Below, in pieces: positions 33,977 through 42,885 of a DNA stretch of 64,000 nucleotides; the stretch's first letter is position 1, and each line of letters begins with the position of its first letter. Source of the DNA: Streptomyces sp. HB132. GTDB lineage: Bacteria > Actinomycetota > Actinomycetes > Streptomycetales > Streptomycetaceae. The position numbers and the translations under genes are program-made. The notes under the pieces are model-generated. The model searched no databases. It was not told where the DNA came from and saw nothing but the letters and a program-made list of their open reading frames with translations. Location: contig NZ_JAFBGA010000005.1 in assembly GCF_016909575.1 (NCBI RefSeq), positions 248,001 through 312,000 on the forward strand, in the 5' to 3' direction.

Positions 33977-34696
33977 TCAAGACTCCCTCAGCGCGCTCTC
34001 CAGAACGGCGCGGTGCACGGCTCTGGCGAGTCGCGCGCCCCAGCGCGAACGCGGTCCGGCGAACGGTTCTCCCGGCTGCCCTCCCGGGTCGGGCGCGGCC
34101 ACGCACACCGCGTCCGTGGGCGTCCCGGAGCAGTCGAGTCCCGCGTCCACGAGCGCCTGGACCTTCGCCTCGGTGGCGGTGGCCACCGCGTTGACCAGGG
34201 CTGCGTCGGAGAGGGCCACGGGGAGCGTGACGACGATGTTGACGGTGCCGGGTGGCAGCGGACCGTCGGTGCCTTCGGGCGGGGCTGCGGCCCATCCCCG
34301 TACGCCGAGGCCGCTGGTCACCGTCGCGGTCGCACCGCCGTCGTCGGCGACGGTGTACGCGGTGACGTCGGCAGCGGTCATCAGTCCGGCTCCGGGGCCG
34401 TCGAGCGCCTCGGCGGCCGCGATCTCGGCGAGGTGCCGGTCGGGGTCGAGACGGGGATAGCCGCCGGGTACCTGGGCATTCAGGATCCAGGCGCGCGGGC
34501 CGAGCCCGCCGCCGAGCACCGCGCTGCTGCACACGCGCCAGCCCGGTCCGAGCCGCCAGACCAGGTGGTGCAGCCCGAGACCGTCCTCGCGCCGGTCCAG
34601 CAGTTCGCCGTACTGCCGGGGCGGGCGGATGCCCACGGATCCGATGGCGCACCCCCTGACAAGCCTGCCGGCGGTCGGCAGCGGCGGGTCGATCAT
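33977..34696 (-). CDS. cbiZ: Adenosylcobinamide amidohydrolase CbiZ
   Basis: About 239 residues of the CbiZ family, which cleaves the aminopropanol tail from adenosylcobinamide to yield cobyric acid so imported incomplete corrinoids can be rebuilt into B12. Conserved stretches are WRVCSSAVLGGGLGPR, WILNAQVPGGYPRLDP and the Gly/Thr-rich GTVNIVVTLP with ALVNAVATATEAK. The start is uncertain: ATG 34696 has GGAG upstream; GTG 34744 or earlier starts would add 16 or more residues. It is 2.4 kb from a riboswitch-controlled BtuFCD-type importer, which fits a corrinoid salvage role. Confidence 0.85.
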   Translation of the reverse strand: MIDPPLPTAGRLVRGCAIGSVGIRPPRQYGELLDRREDGLGLHHLVWRLGPGWRVCSSAVLGGGLGPRAWILNAQVPGGYPRLDPDRHLAEIAAAEALDGPGAGLMTAADVTAYTVADDGGATATVTSGLGVRGWAAAPPEGTDGPLPPGTVNIVVTLPVALSDAALVNAVATATEAKVQALVDAGLDCSGTPTDAVCVAAPDPGGQPGEPFAGPRSRWGARLARAVHRAVLESALRES

Positions 34697-34938
34697 ACGG
34701 GCGGGCCAGCTCCGCACGTCCGGCGCACCCGCGCGGGTGCTCACCCGAATGGCGTAACGCGTGTGGCGGACCGACAGGGGCGTGAAACGGGGCCACCGCC
34801 CCGCCCAGGTCTTCTGGGCCGCTCGGCGCCCGGGCCGGGAAGTTGCAGCGTCCAACCGGCTGAGGCGCGATGGAGACCGGACGCGCCACCCCTGGTGGAT
34901 CCACCCACAGGACGCGCCCGGGCGAGGAGGAATCGGCC

Positions 34939-35955
34939 ATGGGAGCCGCTGACGGTTTCACGGATTCCGGAGAACTCGACGGTCTGACCGTCTACGACAG
35001 CGACGGCGAGAAGGTCGGCACTGTGGGACGGGTGTACGTCGACGACGACACCGGCAAGCCCGACTGGATCACCTGCAAGACCGGCCTGTTCGGCATGAAG
35101 GAGAGTTTCGTTCCGCTGGCAGGGGCCCGCCGCGTGGGCTCGGACCTGCACATCTCTCATCCGAAGGACCGCGTCAAGGAGGCCCCTCGGGTGGACGCGG
35201 ACGCGCACCTCTCCGTGTCGGAGGAGGAGGAGCTCTACCGGCACTACGGCATGACCAGGAAGGGCGGCGGAGCGGGCGGTGACGCGCGCACCACGTCCGG
35301 GACGGGCACGGCAGCCATGGGTGCTGCGGGCGCGGCCGGTGCCGCCGGCGCGGCCGGTACCACTTCGGCCGACAAGACCAGGGCGACCGGCACCACGGCC
35401 GGCACCACCGGCTCCGCGGCCGGCATGGGCACCACCGGTGCCGGCGCGGGCAGGCACCGCGACATGGACGCCTCCTCCACGTCCCGACCGCTCGCCGGAG
35501 CCGGAGCCGAGCGGTCCGCCGCGGGTGCCGGCGGCCGTGAGGAGATGGTCCGGTCCGAGGAGCAGCTCCAGGTCGGCACGGAGGAGTACGAGAGCGGAAC
35601 GGCCCGCCTGCACAAGTACGTCGTGACCGAGAACGTCACGCGGACGGTGCCGGTGTCCCACGAGGAGGTACGCGTGGTGCGCGAGCCCATGAAGCCGGGC
35701 GACAAGGGCATGGGTGCGAAGGGCACGACCGACCTCGGCGAACAGGACGTCGAAGTCACCCTGCACGCCGAACGGGCCACCGTCCGCAAGGAGGCGGTCC
35801 CTGTGGAGCGGGTCCGTCTCGAAACCAGCAAGGTCACCGAACAGAAGGAAGTCTCCGCCGAGGTCCGCAAGGAGAAGATCGACTACGCGGACGGCAAGGA
35901 CACGGGCAGCGGCAAGGACACGGGTGGCGAATTCGGCCAGGGACGTCGCCGCTGA
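34939..35955 (+). CDS. PRC-barrel/DUF2382 stress-type protein
   Basis: A 338-residue soluble acidic protein in three parts: an N-terminal PRC-barrel (about residues 10-90; LTVYDSDGEKVGTVGRVYVD, WITCKTGLFG), an Ala/Gly/Thr low-complexity linker (about 112-200), and a C-terminal DUF2382/YsnF domain (about 205-320) with repeats such as SEEQLQVGTEEYESGTARLH and VEVTLHAERATVRKEAVPVE. Homologues are stress-induced in many actinobacteria; biochemical role unknown. GGAGGAA sits upstream of ATG 34939; an earlier ATG at 34870 lacks a ribosome site. Confidence 0.88.
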   Translation: MGAADGFTDSGELDGLTVYDSDGEKVGTVGRVYVDDDTGKPDWITCKTGLFGMKESFVPLAGARRVGSDLHISHPKDRVKEAPRVDADAHLSVSEEEELYRHYGMTRKGGGAGGDARTTSGTGTAAMGAAGAAGAAGAAGTTSADKTRATGTTAGTTGSAAGMGTTGAGAGRHRDMDASSTSRPLAGAGAERSAAGAGGREEMVRSEEQLQVGTEEYESGTARLHKYVVTENVTRTVPVSHEEVRVVREPMKPGDKGMGAKGTTDLGEQDVEVTLHAERATVRKEAVPVERVRLETSKVTEQKEVSAEVRKEKIDYADGKDTGSGKDTGGEFGQGRRR

Positions 35956-36012
35956 CCCCTCCCACAGCGGCGAAAGGCCGCGCGACAGAAGCGAGGGGCG
36001 GTCCCGGGCATC

Positions 36013-36858
36013 TCACGGGCCCGCCCTCTCGTCGTTCCTCCACCGCCCGTGGGCGGCTCCACCCGGCATGAACCGCACCGAAGGGCGCCCCTGCGGTCCT
36101 TCCGGCGTCACCACCGCGCGCACCCGGTAGACCTCGGCGATGAGGTCCTCGGTGATCACCTCCGAGGGCGTTCCGCCGGCCACCACACGGCCGTCCTTCA
36201 TGACCGTGACGCGGTCGCAGAACATCGCGGCCAGATTGAGGTCGTGCAGTGCGATAACGGCGGTGACGGGCAGCGCGGCCACCAGGGACAGCAGGTCCAA
36301 CTGGTGCTGGATGTCCAGGTGGTTGGTGGGTTCGTCCAGCAGCAGTTCGCGTGGCTGCTGGGCGAGTGCGCGGGCGATCTGGACGCGCTGGCGCTCCCCG
36401 CCGGAGAGCGTGTGCCAGGACTGCGCGGCCCGGTCGGCGAGTCCGGTGCGCGCAAGCGCCTCGCGCACGGCGTCCTCGTCCTCGGGGCCGGACGCCGACC
36501 AGGCCCGCCGGTGCGGGATCCGGCCGAGGCGTACGACGTCGAGGACGCTGAGGTCGACCTGGGTGACCGCGTGCTGGTCGACGACGGCCACGCGCCGGGC
36601 GACGCCGCGCCTGCCGGTCTCGGCGAGTGTCCGGCCGTCGAGGGTGACGACGCCCGCGCCGGGGGCGAGTACGCCGGCCATCACCCGCAGCAGCGTGGTC
36701 TTGCCGGATCCGTTCGGTCCCAGGAGCCCGACGGTGGTGCCGGGCGGCGGCGCGACGCTCACTCCGTCGAGGACGATCCGCCCGCCGGCCTCCCTGCTGA
36801 CGCGCGCGGCCCGCAGTCCGTCACCGGGCGTGCCGGTTCCGGGCTCGTCCCTGTTCAT
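36013..36858 (-). CDS. btuD: Cobalamin-type ABC importer ATPase
   Basis: A 281-residue ATPase of the FecE/BtuD class. Walker A is GPNGSGKTT (about residues 46-54), signature LSGGERQRVQIARAL, Walker B ELLLDEPTNHLD, and the H-loop ALHDLN. It energises the adjacent FecCD-type permease. ATG at 36858 overlaps the permease stop (ATGA). Specificity is assigned from the cobalamin riboswitch at the head of the operon; siderophore transport would look similar without it. Confidence 0.88.
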   Translation of the reverse strand: MNRDEPGTGTPGDGLRAARVSREAGGRIVLDGVSVAPPPGTTVGLLGPNGSGKTTLLRVMAGVLAPGAGVVTLDGRTLAETGRRGVARRVAVVDQHAVTQVDLSVLDVVRLGRIPHRRAWSASGPEDEDAVREALARTGLADRAAQSWHTLSGGERQRVQIARALAQQPRELLLDEPTNHLDIQHQLDLLSLVAALPVTAVIALHDLNLAAMFCDRVTVMKDGRVVAGGTPSEVITEDLIAEVYRVRAVVTPEGPQGRPSVRFMPGGAAHGRWRNDERAGP

Positions 36859-37943
36859 GGGTTCCTCCGCGTGCGGTAGAGGACCAGGACGAAGGCGGGC
36901 ACCCCGATGAGGGAGGTGACCACACCGACCGGCACCTCCTGCGGGTCGAGGGCGGTCCTGGCCAGGGTGTCGACCCAGACCAGGAACACGGCTCCCGCGA
37001 GCGCGGTCACCGGCAGCAGCCTCCGGTGCCCGGATCCCGTCAGCGCCCGGGCGGCGTGCGGAAGGACGAGGCCGACGAATCCGATGGCGCCCGCGGAGCT
37101 GACGAGGGCCGCGGTCAGCAGCGCGGTGGTGCAGAGCAGCACGATCCGGGTGCGGACCACGTGCACCCCGAGGGCCGCCGCGGCGTCCTGGCCGAAGGCG
37201 AAGGCGTCGAGGGTACGAGCATGGCCGAGGCAGATCAGCAGGGTCACGGCCAGCACGGCGGAGCACATCCACACGTCGCTCCAGCCGACCCCGCTCAGCG
37301 AGCCGAGCAGCCAGAAGAGCACGCCCCGGGTCTGCTCGGCGTCGGCGGCGGTCATCACGACGAAGGAGGTGAGCGCGGAGAAGAGCTGCATGGCCGCGAC
37401 TCCGGAGAGCACGACCCGGTCGGTCGATCCGCCGAGCGTGTGGCTGAGCAGCAGGACGAGGGCGAAGGAGCACAGGGCGCCGACGAAGGCACCGCCCGAG
37501 ATCGAGACCGCTCCCCCGCCGACACCGAGGACCACGACCACGACCGCGCCGGTGGACGCCCCCGAGGAGACGCCGAGGACGAACGGGTCGGCGAGCGGGT
37601 TGCGCAGCAGTGACTGCATCACGGTGCCGCACACCGCGAGCCCGGCCCCGCACACCGCGGCGAGCAGGGTGCGGGGCATGCGCAGGTTCCAGATGATCCC
37701 GTCCCGGATCGGGGTCAGCCGCCCTTCGCCGAGCCCGAGGTGCGAGGCCACCGCCGACCAGACGTCCGGGACTGAGATGCGGGCGGGTCCGATCGTGACG
37801 GCGACCGCGACGGACAGGAGCAGCAGGGCGACCCCGCAGCTCCACAGGAGGCCGTCGCGCAGGACTCGGGCTCCGGCTCCCGACCGGACCGGGGACGGTG
37901 GCAGCTCAGCGCGTACGTCCGGAGCGTGGTCGGTCCTCGTCAC
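36855..37943 (-). CDS. btuC: Cobalamin-type ABC importer permease
   Basis: A 362-residue permease of the FecCD/BtuC family with about ten hydrophobic helices. Conserved features: RMPRTLLAAVCGAGLAVCGTVMQSLLRNPLADPFVLG and, near the C-terminus, AGAIGFVGLVLPHAAR, the coupling region. GTG at 37943 overlaps the binding-protein stop; the TGA overlaps the ATPase start. It is the middle gene of a binding-protein, permease, ATPase operon controlled by the riboswitch. Confidence 0.9.
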   Translation of the reverse strand: MTRTDHAPDVRAELPPSPVRSGAGARVLRDGLLWSCGVALLLLSVAVAVTIGPARISVPDVWSAVASHLGLGEGRLTPIRDGIIWNLRMPRTLLAAVCGAGLAVCGTVMQSLLRNPLADPFVLGVSSGASTGAVVVVVLGVGGGAVSISGGAFVGALCSFALVLLLSHTLGGSTDRVVLSGVAAMQLFSALTSFVVMTAADAEQTRGVLFWLLGSLSGVGWSDVWMCSAVLAVTLLICLGHARTLDAFAFGQDAAAALGVHVVRTRIVLLCTTALLTAALVSSAGAIGFVGLVLPHAARALTGSGHRRLLPVTALAGAVFLVWVDTLARTALDPQEVPVGVVTSLIGVPAFVLVLYRTRRNP

Positions 37944-38986
37944 CCCGCGAGTCCGAACGAGCGCAGCCCCTCCGCGACGCGCTCCACGCCCTCCACGGTC
38001 CGGATGGTCGGATTCATGGCCTGGCCGCTGAGGAGGACGTACCGCTTGTTCCGGACGGCGTCCATGTTCTTCGTGGCGGGGTTGGACTCCAGGAACTCGA
38101 TCTTCTTCTCGGCGCTCTCGGCAGTCTGCGACCTGCGGGTCAGATCACCGATGACGAGCACGGAGGGGTCGCGGTCGGCGACGGTCTCCCAGTTGATCTG
38201 GGGCCATTCCTCGTGGGTGTCGTCGAAGACGTTCTTCGCGCCCAGCTCCTCGGTGATGATGCCGGGGGCGCCGCAGCAGCCGGCGAGGTAGGGGGCCTCG
38301 GCATTGGCGAACCAGTAGAGGAGGGTGGCGTCGGACGCGTCGATGTCCGCGGTCGCCCTGTCGATGCGGCCCCGGAGGCTCGTGACCAGTTTCTCGCCGC
38401 GCTCGGGGACTCCGAACACCGCTGCGAGGTCGCGTACTTCGCCGTAGACGCCGTCCATGGTCAGACGCTCGGTGCGGGAGCCGTCGCTGCTGCCGGTGTT
38501 GTCCTTGCCCGCGCAGTCGGTGGGTGAGAGGTATGTCGGGACGCCCAGTTCCTCGAACTGGTCGCGGGTCGCCACACCGCCCTTGCCGAGGGTCGAATCG
38601 AACGAGGCGCTGACGAAGTCCGGTTCCTCGGCGAGGACCTTCTCGGAGGAGGGCTGGTTCCCGGCGATGCGGGGCACGGTGGCCTCGTCCTCCTCCAGGC
38701 CCTTCATCACCGGGTCCGTCCAGGTCGCGGTGGCGGCCATCCTTCCGGCGAGGCCGAGGGAGAGCAGGATCTCCGTCGATCCCTGGTTGAGGGAGACGGC
38801 GTGACGCGGGGCGGCGCCGACGGTGACCGTGCGGCCGCAGTTCTCCAGCGTCACGGGGAAGCCGTCCGCGGCATCGTCCGCCGCGGCGCCGCCCGGCACG
38901 CTCCCCCCTCCGCCGCAGGCGGTCAGGAGGACGAGTCCCGTGATGAGCAGGGCGGTTCGGCGTACGGTGCTGGCTATGGGCGGCAC
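37940..38986 (-). CDS. btuF: Corrinoid-binding lipoprotein of the ABC importer
   Basis: A 348-residue lipoprotein: signal with lipobox LLTAC (Cys near residue 23), then a class III (BtuF/FhuD) binding fold with RHAVSLNQGSTEILLSLGL, EPDFVSAS, VLVIGDLTRR and the typical C-terminal VEGVERVAEGL. It captures the ligand for the BtuC-type permease. GTG at 38986 follows GAGGGA and gives a compact signal peptide; the longer open frame upstream overlaps the riboswitch. The riboswitch indicates cobalamin or cobinamide as ligand. CDCAG/CCGA cysteines in the mature part are unusual. Confidence 0.88.
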   Translation of the reverse strand: MPPIASTVRRTALLITGLVLLTACGGGGSVPGGAAADDAADGFPVTLENCGRTVTVGAAPRHAVSLNQGSTEILLSLGLAGRMAATATWTDPVMKGLEEDEATVPRIAGNQPSSEKVLAEEPDFVSASFDSTLGKGGVATRDQFEELGVPTYLSPTDCAGKDNTGSSDGSRTERLTMDGVYGEVRDLAAVFGVPERGEKLVTSLRGRIDRATADIDASDATLLYWFANAEAPYLAGCCGAPGIITEELGAKNVFDDTHEEWPQINWETVADRDPSVLVIGDLTRRSQTAESAEKKIEFLESNPATKNMDAVRNKRYVLLSGQAMNPTIRTVEGVERVAEGLRSFGLAG

Positions 38987-39058
38987 GGAGTCCCTCGGCG
39001 TCTCTGGGCTCTTGCGCGAAGCCCGGTACGGTGGCCCGCTCCCGGTACGGAAGCGGGT

Positions 39059-39216
39059 GCCAGCAGGTCTTCGGACTCGGGTTCGTCCGGACGGAGCGCC
39101 TTCCCGGTGCACCCGTAGGTGCTCCAGTGGCCGTGGCCCCGCCCGTCCCCCTCACCGCTGCGCGTCAGCTCCGGATTCTCACCGGATTCCCTGACTCCAC
39201 GTGGAGTGTGACTGGC
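39059..39216 (-). promoter_or_regulatory. Cobalamin riboswitch
   Basis: On the minus strand the B12-box GAGTCCGAAGACCTGCTGGC lies at about 39057-39075. Upstream are GGGAATCCGGTGAGAATCCG, then GACGCGCAGCGGTGA and GCCACTGG, in the order of the cobalamin riboswitch core. Arms GCCAG (39216-39212) and CTGGC (39063-39059) can form the closing P1 stem. It begins the leader of the btuF-btuC-btuD operon. A stem CCCGCT/AGCGGG just downstream (about 39033-39058) may belong to the expression platform. Confidence 0.93.
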
Positions 39217-39316
39217 GTCTGCAAGCTATCACGCGGCGTGTCGGCTCCCTAGGGGCCGCCGCCGGTACGGCGGGGGGGGCGTCCTCCCTCCGTACCGGGC
39301 GGGTGCCGGCGGGCGT

Positions 39317-39487
39317 TCACCCCTTGGGGGGAACCGATTCGCCGCAGTCCGTCTGCGGCTTCCCGCTCCGCCGTGCGAGCACGGACGTGGTGCCCCAGTA
39401 GGCCAGCAGGACGGCGCGCAGACCCAGCACCTCCAAGCTCTCGCCGATACGGCCGCACACGGTCCGGCCCCTGTGTACGTCACTCAT
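39317..39487 (-). CDS. Small hypothetical protein coupled to acyl-CoA oxidase
   Basis: A 56-residue ORF whose ATG overlaps the acyl-CoA oxidase TGA (ATGA), the same coupling used elsewhere in this window. It has one moderately hydrophobic stretch (SLEVLGLRAVLLAYWGTTSV, about residues 17-36) and a polar basic tail with one Cys at each side. No family recognised. The tight overlap supports translation; the lack of known homology keeps confidence modest. Confidence 0.5.
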   Translation of the reverse strand: MSDVHRGRTVCGRIGESLEVLGLRAVLLAYWGTTSVLARRSGKPQTDCGESVPPKG

Positions 39488-41334
39488 CGGGCGTCCTCCC
39501 GGCCGGTGTTCCAAGGGCCCTGGGGATCGTCGTACGCGTGCGCGTAACCGGGGCCGGCGATCGGCCAGTCGGCGAGCAGTTCCTCGGGCAGGGCGAAGGA
39601 GTCGGCCAGTTCGCGGGCGTGCGCGGCGACGGCCGCGACCAGGTCCTCGGTCGTCTCGGTGAGAGCGTCGACCTGATCTGCACTCAACAGCCCGGCGGCC
39701 AGCAGATCGCCGCTGTTGCGGGCCACCCATTCGACGGCGAACAGTCGCTCCAGCTCGCCCAGCCGGTCTCTGGCGGCCCCCTCGGGCAGCGCCGCGCGGG
39801 CCTCGGCGTAGGCCTCGGCGGCCTGCCGGTGCGCGTAGGCCTCCACTCCCCGCAGGGCCGGGCCCGAGGCCGCGTTCCAGCGGCCGAGGGTGTCGGCGTC
39901 GGCGGCCCGCAGCACGCGGGCCCTGGCCCTGGCGAACCAGATGTCCTGGACCGAGGCGAGGAGCCCTGCGAGGAAGCGCGGGTCGCTCAGGTCACCGGCG
40001 CGGGGCGCACGGTCCGTCGGGTTCTCGCGGCCGGGCTCGGCGGCGAAGAGCATGTCGGCCGCCGCCTTGGTGTAGAGGGCGATGTTGTCGCCCTCCGCCG
40101 TGATGGCGCCCTCGACGCCCGTGACCAGTTCGGTCATGCCGTTGTTCTCCAGGAGCGCCTGCGCGCCGCAGCGTTCCCGGCTCTCGACGATGACGTCACG
40201 GGCCCGCCAGGTGATCCACGCCTTGGCGACATCGACGAGCCTGACCGCCTCCGCCCTGCCCTCCTCGTCCGTACAGGCCTCCCACCGCTCCTGTGCCCTG
40301 CGGTACAGCAGGCTCATGGCGAAGACGGTCGCCATGGCCGAGGCGAGCGGTCCGTGATGGGTCCGGTGGGAGCTGACCGGCACGGGCGGCGCGCCCCGGG
40401 TCCCGGAGATCAGCCGGTGGCCTCCGTAGCGCACGGCGACCGCCAGGGTCGCCCGGGCCGATCCGGCGGCACAGGCGCTCATGGAGATGCGGCCGGGGAC
40501 CACCCGTCCGATCGAGGTCAGGAAGCGGCGCCTCCTGTCTCCGGGGCCGGTCCGGAACTCCCCCGCGGTGTCGCCCTCCTCATCGGGGCCCAGCAGGGCG
40601 TCCCGCCCAAGAAAGAGTTGGTCGAAGGAGGTCAGGCAGTGGTCCACGGGGCTGCCCATCCGCGCGGGCAGCCGCCTTACCCGGATGCCCGGCAGCGCCT
40701 GCCTGTCGTCGGTGAGCGGCACCAGGAAGAGGCGCACCCCGTGGTCCGATCCGTCGGCCACCAGGCGTGCGGCCACCAGTCCGGACTTCGCTCCGCCCGC
40801 CGGGCTGGTGTTGGGCATGAACTTCTGCGCGCCCGCGTTCGGGGTGTGCAGGACGAAGCCGTCCCGTTCGCGGTCGTACGTCGCGGTGGTCTCCATGGCC
40901 GACGCGTTGTTGCCGTGCGCCACCTCGGTGCAGAGGAAGGTGCCGATCCGCCGCATCGTCAGGTAGTCCGACAGGTCACGGCGGCCGACGCAGTCGTGGT
41001 CCAGGAGGCTGCCCAGGAAGAGGTTGTAGTGGATGCCCGCCACAGTGGTGAGGGCGGGGTCGACCGGGCCGAGCCAGGCGTGCAGGGCGGCCAGCGCGCG
41101 CGGGTCGGCGGCGAGGCGAGCTCCGCTGTCGAGGGAGAGGTTGAGGATCCGCAACCGGTCGTAGGCGAGTTCCAGCCGCTCTTCGGGCGTTCCCCCGGCG
41201 GGGCGGCGGAACGGTTCTGTGCTGATCAGCCGCTGCCAGAACCCGTGTTCGCGGAGGTGGTCCGGACCGAGGAGGACGCCGGTCAGCAGTTCGGTGGTGG
41301 ACGGTGGGACGGTGTCGGTAAGGGTCACGGTCAT
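39484..41334 (-). CDS. Acyl-CoA oxidase/dehydrogenase (ACOX-type)
   Basis: A 616-residue flavoenzyme matching peroxisomal-type acyl-CoA oxidases, longer than ordinary acyl-CoA dehydrogenases (about 380). FAD/substrate motifs: FLCTEVAHGNNASAMETTAT, TPNAGAQKFMPNTSPAGGAK, and GRVVPGRISMSACAAGSARA; the likely catalytic Glu lies in NNGMTELVTGVEGAITAEGDN. It introduces the alpha-beta double bond of acyl-CoA, passing electrons to oxygen or ETF. ATG at 41334 is only 46 nt after the sugar-kinase stop and has no strong ribosome site. Its stop overlaps the small ORF. Physiological substrate unknown. Confidence 0.88.
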   Translation of the reverse strand: MTVTLTDTVPPSTTELLTGVLLGPDHLREHGFWQRLISTEPFRRPAGGTPEERLELAYDRLRILNLSLDSGARLAADPRALAALHAWLGPVDPALTTVAGIHYNLFLGSLLDHDCVGRRDLSDYLTMRRIGTFLCTEVAHGNNASAMETTATYDRERDGFVLHTPNAGAQKFMPNTSPAGGAKSGLVAARLVADGSDHGVRLFLVPLTDDRQALPGIRVRRLPARMGSPVDHCLTSFDQLFLGRDALLGPDEEGDTAGEFRTGPGDRRRRFLTSIGRVVPGRISMSACAAGSARATLAVAVRYGGHRLISGTRGAPPVPVSSHRTHHGPLASAMATVFAMSLLYRRAQERWEACTDEEGRAEAVRLVDVAKAWITWRARDVIVESRERCGAQALLENNGMTELVTGVEGAITAEGDNIALYTKAAADMLFAAEPGRENPTDRAPRAGDLSDPRFLAGLLASVQDIWFARARARVLRAADADTLGRWNAASGPALRGVEAYAHRQAAEAYAEARAALPEGAARDRLGELERLFAVEWVARNSGDLLAAGLLSADQVDALTETTEDLVAAVAAHARELADSFALPEELLADWPIAGPGYAHAYDDPQGPWNTGREDAR

Positions 41335-41380
41335 AACGAAATCAACGACCGTGGTGCGGGCGAGGACACCCTGCCCCGCG

Positions 41381-42331
41381 CTACCCCTCGGGGACCGGCG
41401 CGTCGGTCAGGGCGGCTGCCAGCTCCGCCTCGTCCGGGGGCAGGGCGCCGGCCCTTTCGACGGTCACGGCGGCCGAGGCCACGGCGTGGCGCAGCACGTC
41501 GCCCAGGACGGCGGTGTCCAGGGAGCGCAGCCCCGCACGGCCCCGCTCCCCGAGCAGTCCGTACGAGGCCAGGGCGTGCAGCGTGCCCGACATGAAGGCA
41601 TCGCCGGCCCCCACGGTGTCCGCGACCCGGACGCCCGGCCCGCCGATGCTCAGTGTCGCGCCCGGCAGGAGGGCCAGTGCCCCCTCGGCACCCCGGGTGA
41701 CCAGGACGACCGCCGGCCCCGAGCGCAGCCACCGCCCGGCGGCCCGCTCCGGGGCCTCGCCCGGGTACAGCCAGCGCAGGTCCTCGTCGCTGGCCTTGAC
41801 GATGTCGCTGAGGGCGACACAGCGCTCCGCGCGGCGTACGGCGACGGCGTGGTCCCCCATCAGCGCGGGCCTCACGTTGGGGTCGTAACTGACGGTCGCC
41901 GCCGCCCCGAGTGACCGGAGGAGGTCCACGACGGTGTCCGCACCGGGCTCCAGGGCGGTGGCGACGGACCCGGTGTGGACATGCTGAGGCGGCTCCAGGG
42001 ACTGCTGCGGTGGTCTCAGCGTCCAGGTGATGTCGAAGGTGTAGGCGGCGCGGCCCGCGTCGTCGAGGTCGAGCGTTGCGGCCGGAGTGGGTGCACCGCT
42101 CCCGTCCGTCAGGACCCGCACACCGGCAGAGGCCAGGTGGCGCTCGATCAGCCGCCCTTCGGAGTCCGGGCCCAACTGGGTGACCAGGGTGGTGGCCCGC
42201 CCCAGTCGGGCCAAGCCATAGGCGACGTTCGCGGGGCTGCCGCCGGGATGGACCCGGTCAGGCTCGCCCGGCAGTCGGACGATGTCGGCGACGCATTCGC
42301 CGATGACCAGCAGGGCGGGGCTGTCCGGCAT
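41381..42331 (-). CDS. PfkB-family sugar kinase (fructokinase-like)
   Basis: A 316-residue ribokinase-fold kinase. Signature 1 region HPGGSPANVAYGLARLG is at about residues 28-44 and signature 2 DTVGAGDAFMSGTL, with the catalytic Asp, at about 238-251. GECVADIV at the start and the length fit fructokinases or related carbohydrate kinases using ATP. AGGAG is 9 nt before ATG 42331. It may be cotranscribed with the downstream acyl-CoA oxidase, though the functions are not obviously linked. Confidence 0.88.
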   Translation of the reverse strand: MPDSPALLVIGECVADIVRLPGEPDRVHPGGSPANVAYGLARLGRATTLVTQLGPDSEGRLIERHLASAGVRVLTDGSGAPTPAATLDLDDAGRAAYTFDITWTLRPPQQSLEPPQHVHTGSVATALEPGADTVVDLLRSLGAAATVSYDPNVRPALMGDHAVAVRRAERCVALSDIVKASDEDLRWLYPGEAPERAAGRWLRSGPAVVLVTRGAEGALALLPGATLSIGGPGVRVADTVGAGDAFMSGTLHALASYGLLGERGRAGLRSLDTAVLGDVLRHAVASAAVTVERAGALPPDEAELAAALTDAPVPEG

Positions 42332-42429
42332 GGGGGCGGGGCTCCTGGAGGTGGCGTGCGGGGGACGGCCGTGACGGGACGCGGTGCCGCCGATTCTGCC
42401 TGGTGCGGGTGCCCCGCCGGGCCCGGGTG

Positions 42430-42690
42430 TCAGGCGTCCCCATGCCCTTCGTCACCGTAGCGCCGCTCGAACTTCGCGACCTGGCCCTCGGTGTCGACCA
42501 CCCTCGCCCTGCCCGTGAAGAACGGATGGCTCTCGGCGGAGATCTCGACATCGATGACCGGGTAGCTGTTGCCGTCGTCCCAGTCGATGGTCTGCTCGCT
42601 CGACGCGGTGGACCGGGTCAGGAAGGCGTACCCGGCGGAGCGGTCGCGGAAGACCACGGGACGGTACGACGGGTGCTTGTCCTGCTGCAT
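42430..42690 (-). CDS. rpmE2: Ribosomal protein L31, zinc-free type B
   Basis: An 86-residue L31 paralogue: [33 protein letters not shown] and KFERRYG are the type-B signatures. It has no cysteines, so it is the zinc-independent form that replaces zinc-binding L31 when zinc is scarce. AGGAG lies 6 nt before ATG 42690. In Streptomyces these genes are usually Zur-repressed; I could not see a clear Zur box in the 195-nt upstream spacer. Confidence 0.95.
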   Translation of the reverse strand: MQQDKHPSYRPVVFRDRSAGYAFLTRSTASSEQTIDWDDGNSYPVIDVEISAESHPFFTGRARVVDTEGQVAKFERRYGDEGHGDA

Positions 42691-42816
42691 GTCTGCTCCT
42701 GGGGGTTACGGGCATCTCGCGTCCCGCTTCGGGCCAGCGTCCCGAACTGCGGGGGCGGCCGCGAACCGGGGCGTCCGTACGGAGCAGTGGATCTCGCGCC
42801 CCACCTCACCCGGGGC

Positions 42817-42836
42817 CCGGGGGCGACGGCCCCCGG
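42817..42836 (-). terminator. Terminator after the binding-protein gene
   Basis: Perfect 8-bp stem CCGGGGGC/GCCCCCGG with a GACG loop, 49 nt past the stop of the minus-strand binding-protein gene and before rpmE2. Confidence 0.78.
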
Positions 42837-42885
42837 AGGCCGGGGCGGAGCTGCGGCGGCCGGGTCACCCGCACGGAAAACCCGC

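Noticed and set aside
42691..42816. Zur box before the zinc-free L31 gene
   Set aside because: No sequence close to the TGAAAATGATTTTCA-like palindrome is present on either strand.
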